DNA from: an uncultured Bacteroidales bacterium
GTDB taxonomy: Bacteria > Bacteroidota > Bacteroidia > Bacteroidales > P3
Assembly: GCA_937915785.1 (NCBI GenBank)
Contig: CALGGY010000024.1
Coordinates: 1 to 17,994 of the forward strand
Reading direction: 5' to 3'
DNA length: 17,994 nt
The position numbers were made by a program, and so were the translations under genes. Below the pieces are notes generated by a model that searched no databases, was not told where the DNA came from, and saw only the letters and a program-made list of their open reading frames with translations. This document shows positions 7,400 to 15,258 of the stretch, piece after piece; position 1 is the first letter of the stretch; every line of letters starts with the position of its first letter.

Positions 7400-9652
7400 A
7401 TGGCAGATTGCATTGTTGTAACGGGGATGGGCATCGTTACAGGTATTGGCGTGGGCAAAGAGGCCACGCTCGCTTCCCTTTTGCACAGCCGTTCGGGAGT
7501 GGGCAGGATTAAACATCTGAACACTTCCCACACCGACATACCTGTGTGCGAGGTGCCTTTGTCCGAACAGCAGATGCGCCAACGGCTCGGCATCCCTGCC
7601 GACGTGGTTACCACACGCACGCCGCTACTCGCCATCATGGCCATGCGCGAGGCTTTGCAACAAGCCCGTTTGCATACCGCCAAAGATGGAGCGGTGGCTT
7701 TTGTCAATGGCACCACCGTTGGCGGCATGGAAAAAAGCGAACAGCTGTACCTCGATTTTTTCAGCGACAAGGATGTGGCCTATATAGCTGCCCACGACTG
7801 CGGTGCGGGGACTGCTTTCGCTGCCGATTTCTTCGGACGTTTCAAGCAGACCACCACCATCTCCACCGCCTGTTCCTCGGCCTCCAACGCCATCATCCTC
7901 GGCGCCAACCTCATCAAGAGCGGCAGGGCCGACAAAGCAGTGGTGGGCGGCACCGAGTGTCTGAGCAAATTCCACCTCAACGGCTTCAACACATTGATGA
8001 TTTTGGACCGCGAGCGCTGCCGGCCTTTCGACAACAGCCGCAACGGACTTAACCTCGGCGAAGGTGCGGCCTACCTTGTTATCGAACGCGAGAGCGTTGC
8101 CAAAGCACGTGGGGCGGAAATTCTCTGCACCATCGAAGGCTACGCCAACACTTGCGACGCTTTTCACCAGACTGCCACCTCGCCGGAAGGGGAAGGGGCT
8201 TATCTGGCTATGACACAGGCTCTTGCCGATAGCGGTCTCCAACCTTCCGACATAGATTACATAAACGCCCACGGCACTGGCACACCCAACAACGACTCTT
8301 GCGAGGGCACGGCAATATTGCGTGTATTCGGCGACAAATACCCGCCAATATCATCCACCAAAGCGTTTACTGGGCACTGCACCAGTGCGGCGGGAAGCGT
8401 GGAGGCGGTAATCTCTATACTTGCTATGCAACACGGCTTTATCCCGCCCAACCTCGGTTTCGAGACTCCTATGGCTGATGTGCCCGTGGTTCCGCAAAAG
8501 ACCTTGAAAACAGGCGTTTCGCTGACTCATGTAATGACAAACTCCTTCGGTTTTGGCGGCAACGACTCGTCGCTGATTTTCGGCAAGTACCAGCCTGAAA
8601 AACAAGTATATACACCAAGCGTTTACGATGAAAAACGCAGGGTTTTTATAGGCTCGGTTTCGCAAATAAGTGTGCAGCAGCCTCTTGGCGAGGAATGGTT
8701 TGAAAACCCGATTTTTTACAACGAAAAATATGTCAGGGCTCTGTCGCCTGATTATAAGCGATTTATCGACCCCAAAGCCGCACGTCGTATGGGGGCGGTG
8801 CTGAAACGTGCTCTCACCACCGCCATGTCGGCTTTGAAAAACAGAAATGCAGCTGACTTACAGGCAATTATAACTGGCACAGGCTTGGGATGTATCGAAA
8901 ATACCGAAAAATTTCTCCGTGCCATGGTGGAGGACGGCGAGCAACTGCTCACACCCACCTATTTTATGCAGTCCACCCATAACACCATCAGTTCGCAGGT
9001 AGCGCTTAATCTGCGCTGCCACGGCTACAACTGCACCTATTCGCAGCGCGGGGTGTCGTTCGAAAGTGCTTTGCAGGATGCTTTTTTGCAGTTCAAACTC
9101 GGAAAACTTGGCAACGCGCTTGTCGGCGCCCACGACGAGATGACACCCGACTACTACGCCCTTCTGGACAAGGTGCATTTCTGGGACGGCGCCTTTGCCG
9201 GCGAGACAGCCGTATGGCTCTATCTGGAAAACGGACGCAAATCCGATACATGGTGCGAACTACTTGATACCCAGTTATTTTTCCGACCAGCCGAAGATGA
9301 ATTACAGAATGCCCTCGACATCATGCTACAAAGGCACGGACTGCATCGTTCCGACATCGCCGCTGTGATGACTGGCAAGGACGAAAATGCCGAGAACAAC
9401 CGCCATTACGACGATTTCTGCCGTCTGTTGCCAAATGCCGTGCCATTGCGTTACAAGCACCTCTTTGGCGAAGGTTTCACTATGCCGGCCATGGGCATTT
9501 ATGCCGCAGCCACCTGTCTAAAAAAAGGATTGATACCTCCGTTCTTGTCTGATGATGATACCCAAAGTGTTGACAATCCGCATTTTATTTTGGTTATAAA
9601 TAATTACCAAAATAGTTCCGAATATTCATTAACACTACTTTCAAATGCCTAA
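7400..9652 (+). CDS. Fused beta-ketoacyl synthase and degenerate second KS (CLF-like) domain
   Basis: This 750-residue protein has two thiolase-fold halves. The first (about 1-405) is a complete FabF-type ketosynthase: C158 in STACSSAS, H291 in NAHGTGTP, K321 and H326 in STKAFTGHCT, and a C-terminal NSFGFGGNDSSL. It would perform decarboxylative Claisen condensations on ACP-bound chains. The second half (about 425-740) keeps the fold pattern but not the chemistry. At the expected Cys site it reads YSQRGVSFESAL (Q549/R550), the first His region is TGKDENAEN, and the second His position is E691 (FGEGFTMP). This is what a chain-length factor looks like, here in one chain with its KS instead of as a separate subunit. 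Of known families, the second half best resembles the Ketoacyl-synt_2 type of aryl-polyene clusters. The stop overlaps the next start by 8 bp. Confidence 0.9.
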   Translation: MADCIVVTGMGIVTGIGVGKEATLASLLHSRSGVGRIKHLNTSHTDIPVCEVPLSEQQMRQRLGIPADVVTTRTPLLAIMAMREALQQARLHTAKDGAVAFVNGTTVGGMEKSEQLYLDFFSDKDVAYIAAHDCGAGTAFAADFFGRFKQTTTISTACSSASNAIILGANLIKSGRADKAVVGGTECLSKFHLNGFNTLMILDRERCRPFDNSRNGLNLGEGAAYLVIERESVAKARGAEILCTIEGYANTCDAFHQTATSPEGEGAYLAMTQALADSGLQPSDIDYINAHGTGTPNNDSCEGTAILRVFGDKYPPISSTKAFTGHCTSAAGSVEAVISILAMQHGFIPPNLGFETPMADVPVVPQKTLKTGVSLTHVMTNSFGFGGNDSSLIFGKYQPEKQVYTPSVYDEKRRVFIGSVSQISVQQPLGEEWFENPIFYNEKYVRALSPDYKRFIDPKAARRMGAVLKRALTTAMSALKNRNAADLQAIITGTGLGCIENTEKFLRAMVEDGEQLLTPTYFMQSTHNTISSQVALNLRCHGYNCTYSQRGVSFESALQDAFLQFKLGKLGNALVGAHDEMTPDYYALLDKVHFWDGAFAGETAVWLYLENGRKSDTWCELLDTQLFFRPAEDELQNALDIMLQRHGLHRSDIAAVMTGKDENAENNRHYDDFCRLLPNAVPLRYKHLFGEGFTMPAMGIYAAATCLKKGLIPPFLSDDDTQSVDNPHFILVINNYQNSSEYSLTLLSNA

Positions 9653-9992
9653 AGTGATATTAGTATTATGTAGTCTCCTACAGTCGTTGTGCCTTGCCCT
9701 CGGACAGGTTTTCATGAAAAAGGCCACCTTGTCCGACCGTTTTGAATGGTCGTGGCGGGTATTCACCAACTGGTGGCTGCTGGCAGCGGGCACCGCTATG
9801 TTTTTAGCCACTATGCTGTGGATGTATCTTCTTAAAAATCACGATCTTTCGTTGATACATCCGCTTTCCGGGGCCAGCTTTATTTTCAGTATGATTTTGG
9901 CTTCGTTGTTTTTCGGCGAATCCATCCCATTGGTACGCTGGCTGGGGGTTGCCCTTATCATCGCCGGAATGTATTTTATTGTTTTAAAATAG
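9645..9992 (+). CDS. Small 4-TM protein, ArnE/EmrE-like (EamA/SMR superfamily)
   Basis: This 115-residue protein has four predicted membrane helices (about 3-21, 36-57, 64-86, 92-113). The pattern LALGQVFMKKAT near the start, the LW-YLL segment at the end of helix 2, HPLSGASFIFSMILASLFFGES, and WLGVALIIAGMYFIVL closely follow ArnE/ArnF-type half-flippases and, more distantly, EmrE. ArnE/F move an undecaprenyl-phosphate-linked amino sugar across the inner membrane. The EmrE membrane glutamate in helix 1 is not present; Gln is at that place. Its location between the ketosynthase and the LolA-like gene, with a glycosyltransferase downstream, suggests that it flips a lipid-linked sugar or the product itself. 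That is inference. It starts within the last codons of the ketosynthase gene. Confidence 0.8.
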   Translation: MPKVILVLCSLLQSLCLALGQVFMKKATLSDRFEWSWRVFTNWWLLAAGTAMFLATMLWMYLLKNHDLSLIHPLSGASFIFSMILASLFFGESIPLVRWLGVALIIAGMYFIVLK

Positions 9993-9998
9993 CTTGTT

Positions 9999-10637
9999 AT
10001 GAAAAAGATAAGATTTTTCTCATTACTTGTAGTGATGCTTGCCGCAATGATGTGCGTTGTTGCCCAACCTGCCGGTTTCAAGCCTCTTTCCGCTGCCGAA
10101 AGAAAAACCGTTATCGATGTGATGAACGCCAAAATGCAGTCTGTGCAATGCGATTTCCGGCAGGAGAAAAAATCGGCACTTTTCGAAGAACCTTCTGTGA
10201 GCGAGGGTCTTATGTCTTTTTCCAAACCCTCGTCCCTGCGTTGGGAATACACCAAGCCAACAGCTTCTGTTATTGTGATGAACGACGGCAAAGTGAAAGT
10301 TACCGATGCCGCAGGTAAAAGTCAGGACAAGGGTGGGCGCATGTACACCCAACTGGCGGCTCTCATTGCCGGCATCGTGAGCGGAAAAGAGTTGGAAAAT
10401 GGCAAAAATTTCAAAGCCGATTTTTATGGCAACTCCAATTTTTATTGGATAAAGCTGACACCTTCCAGCCATCGGCTGAAAGCCTTTTTCAACCATCTGG
10501 AAATTACCGTGGACAAACAAAAAATGGTGGCGGTGAAGATGTTTATGAACGAAAAAGAGGGCGACAGCACCACCATAACTTTCAGCAACCACAAAGTAAA
10601 TGCCACAATTGATGATAAATTGTTCGTAACCAAATAG
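9999..10637 (+). CDS. LolA-like periplasmic outer-membrane carrier protein
   Basis: This is a 212-residue protein with an N-terminal signal peptide (MKKIRFFSLLVVMLAAMMCVVA, cleavage near residue 22-23). The body has the LolA pattern: a first helix then SVQCDFRQEKKSALFEEPSVSEG, MSFSKPSSLRWEYTKP, SVIVMNDGKVKV, and strand repeats ending in ITFSNHKVNATIDDKLFV. LolA carries lipoproteins across the periplasm in its hydrophobic half-barrel. LolA-like proteins encoded inside aryl-polyene-type clusters are thought to carry the lipid product instead. It has no lipobox. It is preceded by a 6-bp gap and followed by a 5-bp gap. Since it sits with an MMPL exporter in the same operon, it is probably the periplasmic step of product delivery, not the housekeeping LolA. 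Confidence 0.87.
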   Translation: MKKIRFFSLLVVMLAAMMCVVAQPAGFKPLSAAERKTVIDVMNAKMQSVQCDFRQEKKSALFEEPSVSEGLMSFSKPSSLRWEYTKPTASVIVMNDGKVKVTDAAGKSQDKGGRMYTQLAALIAGIVSGKELENGKNFKADFYGNSNFYWIKLTPSSHRLKAFFNHLEITVDKQKMVAVKMFMNEKEGDSTTITFSNHKVNATIDDKLFVTK

Positions 10638-10642
10638 ATACC

Positions 10643-11014
10643 ATGCTCGACGAAACATTCTACACAGTGGTTGCCAGTCGGCAGACGGCATCTTTGCATT
10701 GCATACAAACGGTGGCCTTCAACCTGAACCACCCCATTCTGAAAGCCCATTTCCCCAACAATCCTATAGTGCCGGGAGTTTGCAGTCTCGAGGTGTTTCG
10801 TGGCTTTGCCTCGGCAATGTTGGGTGCCGAAGTGCGAATAGCCACCGTGAAAAACATGAAATTCGTGAAACTGATGACTCCAGCCGAAGGCAAACTCTTT
10901 GATTTCGACATAGATATGAAAATAACCGACGAAGGCAGATATTCGGCCAAACTGCTGATTACCGAAGATGGAGAAACAATAGTCAAAGCCAGCCTTATTT
11001 GTGTAACTCACTGA
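10643..11014 (+). CDS. FabZ/FabA-like hotdog-fold 3-hydroxyacyl-ACP dehydratase
   Basis: This 123-residue single hotdog domain has the motif HPILKAHFPNNPIVPGVCSLEV, equivalent to the FabZ GHFPxxPIxPGV...E motif. H36 and E50 are 14 residues apart, the same spacing as the FabZ catalytic His/Glu pair, so it should be active. FabZ enzymes dehydrate 3-hydroxyacyl-ACP to trans-2-enoyl-ACP. Next to a KS-CLF and ACP, and with no enoyl reductase in the operon, this would leave conjugated double bonds in the chain. It is slightly shorter than typical FabZ. A thioesterase of the same fold is the main alternative, but the His/Glu pair favours dehydratase. It is cytosolic, 5 bp after the LolA-like gene and 12 bp before the glycosyltransferase gene. 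Confidence 0.87.
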   Translation: MLDETFYTVVASRQTASLHCIQTVAFNLNHPILKAHFPNNPIVPGVCSLEVFRGFASAMLGAEVRIATVKNMKFVKLMTPAEGKLFDFDIDMKITDEGRYSAKLLITEDGETIVKASLICVTH

Positions 11015-11026
11015 AACAGTGCTGAA

Positions 11027-11764
11027 ATGAAGGTCTGTGCCATAATTCCTACCTACAACAACGCAACCACGCTGCCCACGGTTATCAATGCCGTTTTGGT
11101 CGTACTGCCCGATGTTATTGTTGTAAATGACGGTTCCACCGACCAAACAGCCAAGTTGCTCAGTTCCTTCGATGGCAGAATTACCATAGTTTCATACGCC
11201 AAAAACCGTGGCAAGGGTTATGCTTTGCGTCGGGGCTTTGCCGAGGCCTTGCGCCGTGGGTTCGACACTGCTGTAACCCTCGACTCCGACGGCCAGCACC
11301 TTGCCTCCGACATTTCACAACTGCTTGATTGCTACGTGGCTAGCGAGCCTTGTCTTGTGGTGGGTAGCCGTAAGTTCGACAATCCCAACATGCCGTCGAA
11401 AAACAGCTTTGCCAACCGCTTTTCCAATTTCTGGTTCACCGTGCAGACCGCCCACCGCCTGCCCGACACCCAGACGGGGTTCCGCGTGTATCCGCTGACA
11501 AAAATTGGCCGTCATAATCCGCTGAACAACCGCTACGAGGCTGAACTTGAGCTGCTTGTGCGGTTCGCTTGGCGCGATGTGATTATAAAAAGCTGCCAGA
11601 TAAACGTTTATTATCCTCCCAAAAACGAGCGTTTGAGCCATTTCCGCCCCACCGCCGATTTCGTGCGTATCAGTCTGTTAAACACTGTGTTAACTCTCCT
11701 TGCCATTGTTTACGGCTATCCGTCGATGGGAATACGAAAACTGATTAAATTGCTGAAAAAGTGA
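11027..11764 (+). CDS. Family 2 glycosyltransferase (DPM1/ArnC-like)
   Basis: This is a 245-residue GT-A fold glycosyltransferase. The nucleotide-sugar binding start AIIPTYNNATTLPTVI, VVNDGSTD (D35, D39) and the metal-binding DSDGQH (D86, D88) are all present, as is the acceptor-side TQTGFRVYP. It is close in type to polyprenyl-phosphate sugar transferases (DPM1/ArnC-like). The C-terminus has one hydrophobic segment (ISLLNTVLTLLAIVYGYP, about 213-230) before a basic tail (GIRKLIKLLKK), so it is likely a peripheral or single-pass inner-membrane enzyme facing the cytosol. Its donor sugar cannot be read from the sequence. The pairing with the ArnE-like protein suggests a lipid-linked sugar step. 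Its TGA stop overlaps the GTG start of the next gene by 4 bp. Confidence 0.9.
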   Translation: MKVCAIIPTYNNATTLPTVINAVLVVLPDVIVVNDGSTDQTAKLLSSFDGRITIVSYAKNRGKGYALRRGFAEALRRGFDTAVTLDSDGQHLASDISQLLDCYVASEPCLVVGSRKFDNPNMPSKNSFANRFSNFWFTVQTAHRLPDTQTGFRVYPLTKIGRHNPLNNRYEAELELLVRFAWRDVIIKSCQINVYYPPKNERLSHFRPTADFVRISLLNTVLTLLAIVYGYPSMGIRKLIKLLKK

Positions 11765-14700
11765 GAAATATATTGCTTCGACTATACGCCTTTTTCGACA
11801 AGCACCATCTTTTGATGGCGTTTTCGCTTGTTGCCATTGTGCTTGTGTTGGCTCTTTGTGTACTGAAAATCAGTTTTGTGGAGGATATAAGCAATTTTCT
11901 TCCGCAGGAGGGGCGCGACAACCGCGAAAACTATGCCTACCAGAATATCGGGGCGGCAAACAAAATAATGATAAACGTTGCTTCGGTTGGGCAAAATGCT
12001 GACAACTACACCGTTATGGATGCAGTGGACTCCATCGCCGCAAGGTTGAACGGAGGCTCGGTGGCGGAACATATCACCGATGTGTTCTGTCAGGTGGACG
12101 AAGAAAAGGTGTTCCATCTGATGGATTTTGTTGGCTCCAACATGCCGTATTTCCTCACCGATGCCGACTACGCCCGTATCGACAGCCTCCTTTCGCCCGA
12201 CAGCATTGCCCGCCACCTTGCCGCCGACAAACGAGTGTTGCTCTCGCCCGCCGGTGGGGTGGCCAAACGCGTGATAGCCGCCGACCCTCTGCATTTTGTC
12301 TCGCCAATGCTGCAAAAACTCGGCAACGGCAACCCCATGGGTGACAACTACGAAATTATCGACGGATACGTGTTCAACAAAGAGGGTACCGAGGCGACAA
12401 TGGCTGTAACCTCCAAATATCCCGTCAGCGAAACTTCTGGCAATAAACTTTTGGTACAGCAGCTCGATGAAATAACCAAAAGTGTTGAACAGCAGTTCGA
12501 TGGACAGATTAAGGTGGACTTCATCGGCGCCGCCGTAATATCGGTGGAAAACGCCAGCCGCATAAAAACCGACACCATCATCTCCACCATTCTGGCGTTG
12601 TTGCTGATTTTGGCACTGCTGATGTATTTCTTCCGCGATGCCAGAGCGCTGATAATCATTGTCTTTTCCATAGCCTTCGGGGCTTTGTTCGGACTTGCGT
12701 TCCTTGCCATTTTCAAAAACTCGGTGTCGATAATTGCCGTTGGTGTAGGTTCCATAATTGTCGGAATAGCAGTGAATTATCCCCTGCATTTCCTTGCCCA
12801 TTACCAGCAAGGGTACAGCAAGGAGCAGACTATCAAGGACATAATAGACCCCCTTGTTACGGGCAACCTCACCACCGTGGGCGCTTTCCTGAGCCTCGTG
12901 TTTATCAGCTCCGACGCCATGCGCGACCTCGGACTGTTTGCCGCTTTGCTGCTTGTGGGAACAATTTTGTTCGTTCTTGTGTTTTTGCCCCACCTGTTCC
13001 GTAAGTCGCTGTTCCATGAGCAAGACCGCTCCACCACACGGCTTGTTTTCGGCAAGGTGGCCGACCGCCGGTTCGAGCAGAACAAATATTTGGTTCTTGC
13101 TATTGTGTTGATTACCATACCATTGTATTACTTCAGCCGACAAACCTCTTTCGAGTCGGACATGAGCAAGATAAACTACATGACCGCCGAGCAGCGCGTA
13201 AAACTCGACAAACTCATTGCCCGTACCGAGAGCGGTGTGCCGCAGATGTACTGTGTGGCCGAGGGTAGCGATATGGAAACGGCATTGCAGAATTACGAAA
13301 GAGTTATTCCGCTAATAGACAGCACGTTGGTCGACAGTACCGTTATCAAAGTGGCTGGTATTGGCGGTTTTGTGCCTTCGCAAAAACTGCAAAAACAGCG
13401 CATCGAAAAGTGGAACGGCTTCTGGAGCAGCCGCCGCGACAATTTGGTGCGCGCCATCGATGCACAATCCGCCAAGCTTGGTTACAGCCATGGGGCTTTC
13501 CAAAAATTTTACGATATTCTCAACGCCTCGTACCAACCACACGAATATACTTATTTCAACCCGATAATAAGCTCGTTTGCTGGTAATTATCTTTGTGCCA
13601 ACCCCGATCGCTGCATGGTTTACACCCTGTTGGAAAGCCACAATAGCGTTGCCGTGGCCAAGCGTCTCGGCTCTGTGGACGAAAACGTTTTCACCATGGA
13701 CAACCGCAGTCTGGTGAACAAAATGGTGGATGCCCTGTCCGACGATTTCGACTTTGTGCTCTACATCTGCGGTTTCATCGTGTTTTTGTTCCTCACCATC
13801 TCGTTCGGCCGTATCGAGCTGAGCCTGCTCTCGTTTCTGCCGCTGGCGGTGGGCTGGATTTGGATTTTGGGTATAATGAACATTTTCGACATACGGTTCA
13901 ACATTGTCAATATCATACTTGCCACCTTTATTTTCGGGCAGGGCGACGACTACACCATTTTCGTTACCGAAGGCATGATGTACGAGTACACATACCGCAA
14001 AAAAATGCTGGCGTCGTACAAAAATTCGGTGCTGCTTTCCGCAACGATAATGTTCATCGGCATTGGATCGCTGATAATTGCCAAACATCCCGCCATGCAC
14101 TCGTTGGCCGAAGTTACCATCATAGGAATGATTTGTGTGGTGCTGATGGCCTACATTTTTCCTCCCCTTGTTTATCGCTGGCTCACCAAAAAACGTGGCG
14201 CCGACCGCCTGATGCCAATCACCTTGCTCAACCTGCTGAAAACGGTATTTGCTTTTGCGGTGTTTTTCGTTTTTTCGTTGCTGCTTTCGCTGATGGGATT
14301 TTTTGTGCTCACCATCGGCGGCAAAACACCCAAGCATAAGTTGTTCTACCACAAGTGTTTGTGCGGACTTATGAGACTTTGCGTGAAGCTGATGCCCGGA
14401 GTTTCGGCAAATGTGGACAATCCCGGTGGCGAGACTTTCGAAAAACCGGCCATCATCACCTGCAACCACCAGTCGCACCTCGACCTGCTTTATACCCTTG
14501 CGCTAAATCCCAAGATAATATGTCTGACAAACAAATGGGTGTGGAACAGTCCGTTCTACGGCTGGATTATCCGCTACGCCGATTTCTACCCCGTGGCCAA
14601 CGGACTTGAGGAGAACGAGAAACAGGTGGCCAAGGCATTGCAGGCTGGCTATTCGGTGCTGATTTTTCCAGAAGGCACCCGTTCCGAGACTTGCGACATA

Positions 14701-15258
14701 CTGCGCTTCCACAAAGGGGCTTTCCACTTGGCCAAAAAACTTGGCGTGGATGTGCTTCCCATCGTTACCCACGGCATCGGACATGTTTTCCCGAAACAAG
14801 AGTTTATGTTGCGCAAAGGACGCGTGGATGTGCAGGTTTTGCCACGTATAACCAACGAAAATCCGCTTATGGAAGGAGACGCCAACACCGTTGCCAAAGC
14901 CATGCGGCAATACTATGTGGAGCAATACGGACAGCTGTGCCGCGATAGCGAGACTGCCGATTACTACGCCGACCTTGTGTTGCACAACTATATTTACAAA
15001 GGCAGCGACATAGAGCGCCGAGCCCGTCGCAACCTGCGTCGCAACGGCAATTACCGCACTGCCATTGCCGCACTGCCCGACACCGGCGAATACCATATCG
15101 AGAACTGCGGTCAGGGCGAGTTCGCACTGCTTGCTGCCTTGGTGAAGAAAAACCTGCAAATCACCGCCTCCGACCCAAATCCAGAGCTGGTGGCCATCGC
15201 GGCCAACTGCATCAGCGTTCCCTACAATCTTAAATACATTACCGATGACAACGAATAA
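11761..15258 (+). CDS. MMPL/RND-family exporter fused to PlsC-type acyltransferase and C-terminal half-Rossmann tail
   Basis: This 1165-residue protein has three parts. Residues 1-815 are an MMPL transporter: TM1 at about 19-37, a large periplasmic loop containing SNFLPQEGRDN, five helices at about 273-412, TM7 near 446-463, a second loop, and a second helix bundle (about 665-815) with FIFGQGDDYTIF. A further helix (about 829-855) leads to a lysophospholipid-acyltransferase domain with H903-x4-D908 (NHQSHLD) and FPEGTR at 969-974, both intact. The tail (about 1055-1165) has a short SAM-methyltransferase-like start (ENCGQGEFALLAA, then ITASDPNPEL) but ends about 50 residues later. The GTG start at 11761 is chosen because it overlaps the upstream TGA (GTGA) and provides the cytosolic helix before TM1; the next ATG (11815) would cut into it. 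Likely role: acylate the polyene product and export it across the inner membrane. Confidence 0.88.
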   Translation: MRNILLRLYAFFDKHHLLMAFSLVAIVLVLALCVLKISFVEDISNFLPQEGRDNRENYAYQNIGAANKIMINVASVGQNADNYTVMDAVDSIAARLNGGSVAEHITDVFCQVDEEKVFHLMDFVGSNMPYFLTDADYARIDSLLSPDSIARHLAADKRVLLSPAGGVAKRVIAADPLHFVSPMLQKLGNGNPMGDNYEIIDGYVFNKEGTEATMAVTSKYPVSETSGNKLLVQQLDEITKSVEQQFDGQIKVDFIGAAVISVENASRIKTDTIISTILALLLILALLMYFFRDARALIIIVFSIAFGALFGLAFLAIFKNSVSIIAVGVGSIIVGIAVNYPLHFLAHYQQGYSKEQTIKDIIDPLVTGNLTTVGAFLSLVFISSDAMRDLGLFAALLLVGTILFVLVFLPHLFRKSLFHEQDRSTTRLVFGKVADRRFEQNKYLVLAIVLITIPLYYFSRQTSFESDMSKINYMTAEQRVKLDKLIARTESGVPQMYCVAEGSDMETALQNYERVIPLIDSTLVDSTVIKVAGIGGFVPSQKLQKQRIEKWNGFWSSRRDNLVRAIDAQSAKLGYSHGAFQKFYDILNASYQPHEYTYFNPIISSFAGNYLCANPDRCMVYTLLESHNSVAVAKRLGSVDENVFTMDNRSLVNKMVDALSDDFDFVLYICGFIVFLFLTISFGRIELSLLSFLPLAVGWIWILGIMNIFDIRFNIVNIILATFIFGQGDDYTIFVTEGMMYEYTYRKKMLASYKNSVLLSATIMFIGIGSLIIAKHPAMHSLAEVTIIGMICVVLMAYIFPPLVYRWLTKKRGADRLMPITLLNLLKTVFAFAVFFVFSLLLSLMGFFVLTIGGKTPKHKLFYHKCLCGLMRLCVKLMPGVSANVDNPGGETFEKPAIITCNHQSHLDLLYTLALNPKIICLTNKWVWNSPFYGWIIRYADFYPVANGLEENEKQVAKALQAGYSVLIFPEGTRSETCDILRFHKGAFHLAKKLGVDVLPIVTHGIGHVFPKQEFMLRKGRVDVQVLPRITNENPLMEGDANTVAKAMRQYYVEQYGQLCRDSETADYYADLVLHNYIYKGSDIERRARRNLRRNGNYRTAIAALPDTGEYHIENCGQGEFALLAALVKKNLQITASDPNPELVAIAANCISVPYNLKYITDDNE

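Noticed and set aside
11782..13143. 453-codon antisense open frame opposite the MMPL exporter
   Set aside because: It lies wholly inside a clear MMPL gene, is rich in His/Gln/Gly from reverse-strand codon bias, and shows no domain or start context.
13312..14478. 388-codon antisense open frame opposite the second half of the exporter
   Set aside because: It shows the same shadow pattern, with no recognisable motif; the sense strand encodes conserved membrane helices.
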